Source of the DNA: Epiperipatus broadwayi
Taxonomy: Eukaryota > Onychophora > Udeonychophora > Euonychophora > Peripatidae
Direction: 5' to 3'
DNA: 64,000 nucleotides
NCBI GenBank assembly: GCA_028023455.1
Contig: JAQFVV010000504.1
Span: forward strand, 312,001-376,000
Of the stretch, positions 12,901 to 24,900 are shown piece by piece. The notes beneath the pieces were generated by a model. The model searched no databases. It was given only the letters and a program-made list of their open reading frames with translations, and had not been told where the DNA came from. The position numbers and the translations under genes were made by a program. Position 1 is the stretch's first letter; every line of letters starts with the position of its first letter.

Positions 12901-15900
12901 TGTTATATGTTTTCAGATGGGTTAATACCACCTGGAAACTTCTTTGAATATTAATTTTTATTACCAATACTCTGAAAATATTATAATTAAGAATTTTGAC
13001 TGCACAGTAAATAGCATATGTGTAAAAGAATTTTACTTACTTATCTATAAAAACCTATAGAATTCATATAAACAAACAGCTAAACGTACTAAAAATTTTT
13101 TTTAAGCCATTGAAGTTTTTTTTCTTTCTTTTCTTAAGTAGCTGCTTAACAGTAAATTCAATTACTAATTCTAAAATAAATCCATAAAAAAGTATCCAGC
13201 GATTCTTAGCTATAAGTAAAATTAAAGTAAAAAACACAAACCCTTATTACCTGATTATAATTATATTCCTATTGTTCAAATATATTGGACTCTTATAGTT
13301 GGTACAGATAGATAAGGTAGGATTTGAAATGTAGTTATTTAAAAAAAATTTAAATTTAGGTCATTTTCTAGTATGTAATTTTGATGTTATAGTTAGTATG
13401 AGTTCAAACTCAGTAAACAGGAGCCTATAGAGATGTTTAAATAGTTTAGTCATTTTAATATAAATTAAAATAATATATTGTTTAAAAAAATAATATTAAT
13501 TTTTATTTATTATATTCAAAAGATACTGTTAAGATATAATAGCTTAATTATAGTAGTAAATATTTTATATATGTTTAAAATAATCATTTTTCTTAAAATA
13601 TTATTTAAATGAGAGTTAATTTAATATTAGTCTAGAATACTCTGAAAGTATCACATGATAGGCATTCTTCTTTTGTTTGTGATGAGAACCAACCAATCAG
13701 CATCTAGAAAGGCCTGCCTTCTCTCTTTGTTGTAGTTTGAATGCCGATATTATTGATTTCTTACTTGTAAATTAATTCAAGAGAAGGCAGAATCTCACGG
13801 TACTTTTTAAGCTTTAATGAGCCTAAATACGCTACGGTAATGTAAAAACTGCCAGATTTAGAGCAAGTTAAAGCCATATACGAGTTAACTTGAAGCAGTC
13901 TGGAAAGGGGTTGTGTTTCAGGGATTGATTTGTACAGTCTGTAGAGTCATCAAAAAATTCAGCTCTAACTTTTTGTTTCTTGTCTTACTTCATCTTTTTT
14001 TTTAACTTCTATCATTAAAGTGTCTGTACTCATTTACAATGATGGTAATGATTAAACAGTCAATAAGTTTAATAATTTGATAAGAGATGGACAGTTGAAA
14101 TCTTTGGATTCCAAGAGATTGTAAAAGACCTAGAAAGAGACCACACATAAGATGGATGAATGAAATAATGAAGTGTGCTGGGCTGATATGCAGGAGAGGC
14201 TAGAGATCGGAGAAAATGGATTGAACTCAGAGACCTTCATCCTGCAATGGATCAATAATGGATGAAAATAAAAGATGATGAAATTTAATTCAGCAAAATA
14301 CGAATATAAAGCAAAGCACTTTTAGCTACAATCCTGTACAGTAAGGTTAAACAGAAATTAATTAAAAATCAATTATTTGATAAAAAGGCTACAAGTATAT
14401 AAAACTATACAAATGTTAGTCCAATCAGTCTTACAGAATTCTACCGATATTTCTACATGTAACACAATGGTAGTCAAATTGTCAACATGGGTTAAGTCAT
14501 TTTCAGATTCTTTTAATTGCCAATAATATTTTATATTAAATAATTTACAAAAGAATTACATAATTAATTTAAAAGGGATTTGAACTCAGCCCTTCTAAAT
14601 TACATTAAATTCAATATAGACAATATGCTTGTATGTATTTAAATGTTAAATAATTGATTGCAGACTAATAAAGTCTGCAGTAAAACTTTGTTTGTACTCC
14701 AATGATGGTCCTTCACAATGTTATAATTAATAATATAATTTTAGGCTTTGTACTAAATAACATATTGAAACCTTAATTTTATCTAAATTTTATCATTTGT
14801 AGGAAGAATAAAACTGTATGTACAAAAAAAAAAAAATAATGAAGAAAAATATTTGTTACTGTTTAGAAAGCAATTTCTTAAAAGAATGATGTTTTAAAGA
14901 ATTTCAATTAATACAGCCATTTGCTAAAATATATTTGCAATGTGTGTTGAATATATATATATATGAAAAGAAAGTTACTGTTAACACTAACTGAAATAAT
15001 TATAGAAAATATACAAACCATTATACAATTACAAATATCCAGTAACGCCCTCTGTTTAAAGATCTATATCTCAATAATAGATCTTTAAACAGAGGGCGTT
15101 ACTGGATATTTGTAATTGTATAATAGTTTGTATATTTTATATATATATATAGAGTAACATGAGTGGGAATATTTTATGTTTAATAAAATATATTAAGTAA
15201 AATAGTTTAACAAGGGGAAAGTTATTGTGCTTAGAATGAAAATACAATCCTTATAATGGATTAATTACAAAAAAAATAATTAGACAAGAATTCCAAAAGA
15301 ATTGGAGAAATCTAATCAGTATGTGAGTAATTAAATGAAGAAGAATCAAACTTAAGCTAGATGCGATAGCAAAAGAGAAAATATATTAGGATCAGATGAG
15401 GTGTTGAAATGACTGATCTATCAAAAGCCTGAGATCTGTTTATATAAAAACCTGTAATGAAAGAAAAGGTGAATGTCATAAGAAAAAATACTCATTTAAT
15501 AACAGATAATAGGATCAGCTGAAGAATAGAAATGACTGTCCAATCAAAGGCTTGAGGTTTGTTAATTAAAAACTCTGCCCAAAATCAACGAAGAATTGTC
15601 TGTCTATGCTTCTGGCTTGAGAAAGTAACTATCTATAATGATTAGACTAGTATCATAATGATGCTGGACATCATCTACATTAGCCCATTGAAAGCAGATC
15701 TAAAAATATTTAACAGTCGCACCAAACTTTAATATAATTATGTAAGTCTTAGAGCAAAGTCGGTAAGTATTAACTGTAAATAATATGTTAAAATAAGCTT
15801 CTGTAATATTAAATGAGTTTTACTTGGGTCTAATTTTTTTTCTGTTACTATCTAAGACTAGACAAATCTGAAAATCCAGTCTGAAGCGAATAATCATACC

Positions 15901-18900
15901 CAGATATAACAATTGGTGCAATTCTGTTAATTCAAACTATTAAAGAAGGCTAGATTAGAGTTGTATCAACAGAAAATTATATCGCCAACAAATATCTGCA
16001 GTCACATAAGCTATAATATGTGAGCTTAAACATAAGTGATGCTAACAATTGTCATTCTGCACTCAACATGTAGAGAAATAGTTTCTGATTAATAAAATAG
16101 CTGAAGATAAAAGTAAACAAAAGCAAAACTCTCCATATAGTAGTGCCACCCTGTGCCAAACAGAGTAATCAATGGATGCCAGAAGGCTTACATAAAATCC
16201 CTATCTAGCGCCTATTCATCCAATATCCCCAGACTAGTTTCTGACATACATTGATTACTCTGTTTGGCACAGGGTGGCACTACTGTATGGCGAGTTTTGC
16301 CTTTGTTTACAACAATTATGTGCTAGTATAGAAATGGTGATCATGTGATGTTCAGTGGTTTAAGATAAAAGTAGTGTGATTACTCTGCTTTACAGAAAAA
16401 AGGTAATTGAAACTGTAAATAGGTTTTGTAAATCTGGTAATCCTAAAAATCACCGTTAAGATCAGGTACTATAAAGTCTGCCAAATTATTTTAGCCTACA
16501 TCTTTCTAGATATACAGCCACACTCTACTTCAAAATTCTCTGCCAAGCTAGAAAAGAATAAAGAACTATAAAATAGCTCTTTGAGATCTAGTGAAACATT
16601 ATGCTTACGAGGTATTTCTGGAGGAGACACTCTTAGAGGAATTTCTGTAGGAAATGAGCAATGATATTTTGCAAGCAACAGTTATTAGCCGACAGTAAGA
16701 TAAACTATAAAGAAACCATAGAACACGAAATTGCCCTTGAAATGGTTTTAAAACAATTCAGATAATTCTCCACGGCAAAAACAATTACACAGATATTTGT
16801 AAGAAAATGAAACAGAAAAAAAGAATTAAAAAAAACTAGTAACTGTTTTTAAATACCGAACATTTGCAGAATTTGTAAGAGAAAAAGACACATTGAAACA
16901 TGTGCAAAGGGGAAAACAAATGAAACTAATAAATGCATCAGTTAACATAAAGGCTTAATAAGAGGAAAGCAGGAAAGCTAATAAAAGCATCGGTGGACAA
17001 AAAGGCGTAATACATAAGAAAATAATCAGATGACCAGTATAAAAAAATATGTTGGTAAATGCTAGAAAATTAGATTCCAAATACAATTGTGCAAGAAGCC
17101 CATATTCATGAAAGTAAATAATGAAAGCAAGGTTTTGTTAATAGGACAAGAATGGTTTAGCCACATAAAGTTCTTTTTCTTCAGGAAGCAATTAAAGAAT
17201 TAGTGAGTTGATAAAGATGTATGACTGGGCTTCATCAAGTCTACTGAGCTGAAAGAGAAGCAATTAGATAAGAATTAATTAAATTCCAAAAGGAGTGGAG
17301 AAATGAAAATTAAGAAGGAATCTTACTTAAGCCAAATGTGAGAACAAAAGAAGATATTAATTTAATGGTTATAGAATCAAAGGCTAGAGGTCTCTGATAT
17401 GAATGTCTGTCTGTAAACTGGCTCAAGAAGGCAATTATACATAGTGAATGGATTCGTAATATAATGATGCTAGAAGGGCATCATATGTTGATGTAATATA
17501 TATACTGTAAAGGAGCCATCTACCTCCGAGTGTCAAAAGTAGATCTAAGTACATTTAACAGACTGCACTGATTTTTAATATATGTAAGTCTTGAGATAAA
17601 GTTTGTAAGTATTAATCATAAATAATATGTTAGAATAAGATTCTGTAATATTAAATATTAGTTTTACTTGGGTCTAATTTTTTTCTGTTAGTGGCAAAAA
17701 CAGATGAATCTGCAAGTCAATAATCACATACAGGCATAACAATAGTCAAAATGCTTTTTAAAAATAATTTCTTATTGAATGATTAGACTCGGAAAAACTT
17801 TTATGAATAAAATTCGTACTCATTTGCATTGATGATTTATTTTATTTTGGAAATGTTATTTTTACCAACTTTTTATTTCAAATAAATTTCACAAGACATA
17901 CTTCTAAAATAAATAAAAACTACAAATTCTTTGAAGAATAAACTGATTAATATAATTATGCTTATATAATTATAAATGAATTCATATATAAATGGATTCA
18001 TTTTGTGTTTTCAAGGCATATTTTTACCATAGAGGGCAGTAGGTAGATATAAATAATGGAAGAAAAAATTACATCTTATTAGATGCTTGTGTAAATTAAT
18101 ATTTAAATCATGTTTTAGCTAATAATAGTGGTTAATGAAAAGAACAGTAAAAAAGAAGAAGAAATATTAGCGGACATTTTGATTGGGCAAAATAGTGATC
18201 ACATGGTTGTTGCAGAGATATTATTACATGGTTATTAGGTAATGTTTTTTTATATTCATATGTGTAAAGAATACTCTTCCAAGTAGATAATAGTATGGAA
18301 ATTTCCTTACACAAATGAATAAGAAAAAAAATATTGTTCAAATTTAAGCCATACTGATCAACAATTATGTAATACAATTATTATCTCTGTAACAACCATG
18401 TGATTACTATTTTACCCAATTGAGGACAAGTGTTATCTTATTGAAATGTTGGTTACTATTATTTCACTATTTATACTTTTACTTTTATTAAATATGTTTG
18501 CTTGCTAAAATATGGTTTATAAACAATTTTTGTCTGTGAAAGCATTCATTTCAATAATATTTATAAATACGCATATACACACAAACATATACTTAAATAC
18601 ATACTTTTCCTATTAGTTAACATGTCAAATTGTTCCTGACTTGGAGTAAGGTAACCATCCATACATAAAATACTTGTAAAGGTAGTTCTATAAATTAAAA
18701 ACAAAGGCATATGATGAGTAGTCTATTGAATGGGGTGCAAATTTTAATAAGCTATATATTAAAACAGGCAAAAACTCACTATACGTATTGCTGCACTGCA
18801 AGCTAGAGTAATCAATGGAGGCCAGAAGGCTTGTGCATAAAATCCCCATCTAGTGTCTACTCATCTAATATTCCCATAGTAGTTTATGGCTTCTGACATA

Positions 18901-21900
18901 CATTGATTACTCTAACTTGCAGTGTGGCAATATGTATAGTGAGTTTTTGCCTGTTTTAATAACAGTTATAAGCAAACATAAGAAATCGTGATCATGTGAT
19001 GTTTATTGGCTTAAAGCTATATATTACCTGCAAAGTTCGTAATGGTATTTCATTTCTTCTATTAGCTTGTCATTATCTTCACAATCTGCACCATGATTTT
19101 TTAATTTATTATTATCTAAATACTCCAAGAGAAATAAACAAATACACAAGATTATATATAAAAACACACAAAACACAAACACTCAGATATTAATAAAAGA
19201 TTTTTAAATTAATAAAAATCATTTTAATAGAAACATAAATTTAAATAATAAAACTATGCAGATTAAAATTAAAAAAATATATATCTTAATTTTAGAACAA
19301 AAATCTTTCAAAAAAAAATCATTAAATAATTTCTGCAATCAAATGAAGATTATACAATTGTTTTAATAGTGATATTAGCGATTAAGCCAATGCACATGCG
19401 CTTTAAAGATAAATTATAAATGAATACTCTCACTTTTCCACACACAAGATATAGTTTTTTAGAAAAGATGAAATGAATTCACCCATCCTTTCGACCCAAA
19501 CATTTATGTATGGGCAAATCTTAAGCATATGGAAATGAGAGCATGAAGATGTTAAGCAATTACTTTAAATTACATTTATTATGTTTGAACAAATGAAGCG
19601 AAATCTTTACAATTTATGATACATCATTCTTTAGTTGAAATTAAACATATATAATGAGATTATTTTATATAGCGCTATGTTTTTATACTGTAATAGTGAT
19701 ATTAGCGATTAAGCCAATGCTGTATCGTAAATTGTAAAAATTTCGCAAGTGTCATTCGTTCAAATATAATAAATGTAATTTAAAGTGATTGCTTAACATC
19801 TTCACGCTCTCATTTCCATATGCTTAAGATTTGGCCATACATAAATGTTTGGGTAGAAAGGATGGGTGGATTCATTCCATCTTTCCTAAAAACTATATCT
19901 TGTGTCTGGAAAAGTGAGAGTATTCATTTATAATTTATCTTTAAAGTGCATGGGTATTGGCTTAATCGCTAATATCACTATTACAATATAAAAACATAGC
20001 GCTATATAAAATAATATCTCATAATTAATTGTTTTGTAAAAATTGACAATTGTTAAATGTACTAATTCTAAATCTTTCAATTAATAATGCTATATATATA
20101 AACAACATAATACAGATAACATAGATAAAATCATTTTTAACACTATTGAAAAATAGTAACCATTTTAATGCAACATAGTTTCACAACACAAAGAATTACA
20201 ACAAATCTTATATAATGTGATATTTTAACATTTTAGTATTGATATAAAGATATATACTACAATTTTTCATCATTTCTTTTCTTTTGTGAAAATTATAATA
20301 AACAACAAAATATATATAATAGCTATATTCATATATATATATATTAAATTTCAGTGCATGATTTCATGCCTCTATCAAATGTTAAACATCTATTTTAACA
20401 TTAATGTATTATAAAACGCTAGATAGTGTTCTATGTGCTAAACAATAGGTTAGCATTAAAATGTTTAACATTTAATAAGAGCATAAAACTATATGCTAAA
20501 AAATACTTTTTATGTATAATTATTAACACATATATATTTTTATATAGCAACTATATATGATATTTTTGTCATTTATTATAATAAACTTTATTTTCAAAGG
20601 GAATACTTTATTTTAAATACAAGATTGGTATAAAATTAATAAGTGCAAATTTTGAGATCCATACAACTGCAGAGTTTGTAAATAAATACTTTTTATAAAT
20701 CAAAAAATTCCCTCCTATTACAAATCAAATGATGAAAATCAATTTTTCATTAAATCTAATTTTCTACGAAATTTGTAATTAATGTAGCCGAATTTAAAGT
20801 CCTGAGGCTAATTGTCCATGATGTACCAGAAGATATCCCAAATCTTCCTCGATAAATATTGATTTTGCCCAATTTCAGAAACTGCCTAGAGAAAAAAAAA
20901 TCTTTATGAATATTATTGAATTTGCAATTTGATTGATAAATGCTATTCCTAAACATCCATACTCATTTCCAAAGGCAATAATTTCACTTATTTCTGAATT
21001 TTATTATTTGTCTTCTGCAATTATTTTCGTCTTGTTGGTTTCTCATCAGTTTCAAGATTAATAAAAATCTATTTCAAATCTTCATAATAAAGAAAATCTA
21101 GTAAAGCAATCAGCATACATGTGACATTAAGATTGGTATGTGCAATATTGTGTGACGATTCTAAACATAAATGACAAAATGAAAAGATCTTAGAGATTCA
21201 TCTTGAAACACTCCAGAAAATAAATACTAAATTACTCCAAATCTTAAGATATTTGATTTTAATAATCCTGAAATTATTTTTTTTATAAATGCAATAAATT
21301 CAGTTTTTTTAAAAAAGATCACTTTCATTTATTAAAATGTTCTTATGCATTATATCAAAACCTTTTTTAATTCTATAAAATCACTGATTATCTTTTTTTT
21401 TATTATGTAAATATTTGAATGTTAGTATTAAATTTGTGTTATTTTTTCCTTGTAAATCCAGTTCTACTATTTATAAAAGTTTATTTTTTTAATAAAGTAT
21501 GTTAGAATATTGAAAAAAAAGAAGAGATTTTCCTTTTTGTGTATAGTTATTATTCTGCTTATTTTCCATGATTTTGAAATGTATAATTTGTAATTTATAA
21601 TGTTAGTCAATACGGAAATGATGATACCAATCATTTCTTTAAGACATTTGTAATATATTTTATCTATGTCTATTATAATAGTAATAATAACAAGTCAGAT
21701 GTCACATGACTTATATATAGCTTGCATTTACAAATATGTAAAATTAAGAGCGTGCTAATAGCTCTAAACAAGCTTCTTTTTTTTTTTTATTTATGATAAA
21801 TGCTACTACAAGAGAAGGCATTCAAATCATTTTTATCTTGGATTGTCCCCATCCCCAGACCGGTTTCGACCTATGGGTCTCTTCAGTGAGGAGTTGGGAC

Positions 21901-24900
21901 ATTATGATTCAATGATTATTTGATAAATAATATTTTTTGGTAGGTTAATAAAATAACAAGCTATAATCGTAATGCAATAGCTAAGCAATCATTAATAATT
22001 AAAGTTTTTTTTTGTTTAAGATAGTTGTTAACCGACTTTTGGGATATGTTTAATTCAGTAGTTTAAAAACGCTTCAGTGTTTTTTCAGACATTTAGATTA
22101 TCATTATAGAAAGATAAAATTTACAAGTCTAAGCATATAAAAATAAATCAGAAAGGAATACTCTTTGGATGTCAATTGCTTCAATAATTGTTTTCATCAA
22201 AGGTAAGGGGTGTATGAATTATTCATTATCTATAATAGCTTTTAGTTGTCTATTACATCTTTGCTTGTATTTAAATTTATTATGAAAAATCCTTTTGATC
22301 GCTATATATTTTCTGTGGCAAACGATAAAATTTATCACAATAAGCTATTTTACATGCAATAATTTCAAAAAAATAATTCATTATTAGACTTTTTTTTTAT
22401 GTCTTCCATAAAAACTTTTACTAAAGTTTCTATACCAGGCTTACATTAAGTAAGAGATTATGTCAAAAATAGTTTAATTTATTAGAAATGAAGTATTTAA
22501 TCACCTTCTATTGGTTCAAAAAAAAAAAAAAAGGGGCTTAAGATGTTATATACAACGGTCAAATTCTGAATTGTAAATTATGATAATGCCAAACTTACAG
22601 ACTGGTTTTATAAAAAAAAAAAAAAAACCATTATAAATTGTTTCAAGCTGTTAAATATAAATTGCTTCAAAATAAATAAAATCTGCTTAATATAAGTAAT
22701 TATATCAGGACACATTTTATAATTTTGATGTTATTTTTGTCTTGAGATTATGGAGAGTGCTAACAACTCTTATTAATAATGGGTTGTACGTTTCAAATGG
22801 ATTACGAATTCTATTATTTATATGCAGTTTTGCAACTAGTTTATGATGCTGGTGTATTTTCATTATAAGATTATCCATAAGTGTATCACAAACCACAATT
22901 TAATATTTTTTTCTAAATTTGATGTTAAGATATTAATAGTAGTGGATTTAATGTCGCAGCTACTGCGAATATGTTATTCTTTTTTCCAAAACTTTACTTT
23001 TCTATATTCAGTTTGAAGAAGATCAGTCTTCCATTATTAATTTCATCAATAATTACTGAAGGTAAAACAATTAGTTCATGAAATTCTCTCTGCTAAGATT
23101 GAGTGATTCATTGGTCTTTAGCTTCTTTTGCATTAGTACCTACGACTTGCTTCATGGAATCATATGCAGTTAAAAATATTTTATTTTATTTATTCTTTTA
23201 TTATCTTAAATGATCTAAAGATTTAATTCAATAGTAATAGTTGCCAATTGCAAAGCTAAAGGTCAGCGAATTAACCTGTCAGAGGACAACGGAAAAAAAA
23301 AGAGAGAGAGAAAAAATAATCTGGCCAAATGATAGAAACTGTTATTCTACGCCATTTTAATTCAAATATCATTTGCCCTCTTAAGCAATTCACTATGGGA
23401 TACATGAAAAAAAAAAAAAAAAATAGGATTTGGAAATTAAATGTAAACTGAAGTAAAGTATACTCCAATATATTTATATATTACATTACACAATGGAATG
23501 GATTATGCTAAGTAAAAAAGAAGAATATCAAATTAAGCTAAGGGGAAAAAATTGGATTAAAAAATAATTACTATATATAACAAACATAACGTATTTAGGG
23601 TTTTTGGAAAAAGATTAATTAAAACCATTTTTAACATTTGAAAAATAAAAAAAAAATACTAAAAAATGGAAATTGAAAAAAATATCTTATGTAGTGGATA
23701 TATATTGATGCCAATATTATCGTTATACCCATGTTGACCTTAAATCAATCTGACTCCTTACACATAGGATCTTAATATGTCCATTTAATTATAAAGAAGA
23801 GGGATGGGCAGAATATGGGTTGAATATGTAATATTTAAATATGTGTATATTGTCTATACTAAACTTAATGTAATTATATGATGATAATATTGGTTCCAAC
23901 AACAGCTTTGAGGATCCCATCCTTGGATTTTCAATGAAATGGATAGCTGAAGAGTGGAAAAGATTGGAGCTAGTCCATTAAAGTTTAAAGATTTGCTATC
24001 TTAATATAAACTGATCATTGATTGTATATAAGTGTGAGAGATGGTGATCTGACCAACTGATGAGTGCTGGTTCAGCACGAAATACATCTATTGGAGATCA
24101 TTTATCTTTTATATATGTATGTGATCATGTGTATCAGTTGTATATGATAGATTGGATATATGAAATGTGCTTGAAGGTTCAAGTTCAAGTCCCTTATAAT
24201 TACATTAAGTTTAGTATAGCCAATATACATATGTTTAAATATTATATATACACATATATCTTTAAAATTACACATACAATATTCAATCTTGACTTGAAGT
24301 TATTAATTTTCTACTTATTTCAGTGCTGGATCTTCTTATTGTGATCCTGCTAAAAAAAATTCTATGTTATTTATCAAATAAGCCCTCTGCAATAACTCTA
24401 CATTATTTATCAATCACAGCAGAACAAAATAAGAATTTAACTTTTTGTTTAGGGTTTGAACTTGAATGATGAAAGAAAAAAATATTATTTTCATTTATTA
24501 GTGTGCTTGGAGCTAGCGTATTACTCTTTTGTAAATATGTTGATTATTTCATATAAAGAGATTATCAATTATATGTAATAAACATCTTTCTAACAAATTT
24601 GACTGACTGAAATTTCCATACTTACATCCTCTTTAATGGTTAGTGTATCTGATGAAAATATTTCCATGCCTAGTTTTCCCATTAAAATACATACTATATT
24701 GACTATCATCTTGTCTATATATCTATTCATTCATAAGAGGAGTCCCCATTTTGCTACATTTTATTCAAAGATCGTTAGCAAATGGTGTGAATTAGTGGAT
24801 AATAGCTCCTTTTGTTTGTTTACAAGCAAAACAAAAATATGCTACAATCAATCTTCTTTTTTTATTATTTTTATAAAGTCTTTGTTAAAGATTTATTGCC

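Larger units (their letters stand above)
15279..17741 (+). mobile_element. decayed LTR-type retroelement
   Basis: Two diverged direct repeats (about 15279-15911 and 17262-17741) share CCAAAAG-AxTGGAGAAAT near the start. They also share the GTAAGTCTTxGAG / AATAATATGTTA / TTCTGTAATATTAAAT / GTTTTACTTGGGTCTAATTT series, and both end in ATAACA. The left repeat is followed two bases later by TGGTGCAATTCTG, a possible primer-binding site. AAAGAGAAG, purine-rich, precedes the right repeat. The internal region has only broken gag-like reading (around 16500-16930) and a family-A foldback inserted at 16116-16362. No pol was found. Confidence 0.5.

Noticed and set aside
14560-14660. tRNA gene or tRNA-derived SINE from GGGATTTGAACTCA (inverse of a B-box)
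   Set aside because: No A-box or cloverleaf could be built. The similarity is to the tail of the family-3 element.
16496-16678. 60-codon minus-strand ORF between 16496 and 16678 as the missing LAS1L exon
   Set aside because: No Las1-like motif and no good splice sites. The plus strand of the same segment reads like decayed gag inside a putative LTR element, so this is probably a shadow.
20756-20956. Minus-strand ORF with an acceptor-like TTTCTCTAG as an exon
   Set aside because: It ends in a stop without a donor, the peptide is unlike Las1, and an alternative frame has an internal stop.
23890-24344. 94-codon plus-strand ORF at 24060-24344 as a gene
   Set aside because: Its start lies in the hammerhead core of a repeated element and the rest is A+T-rich chance reading.
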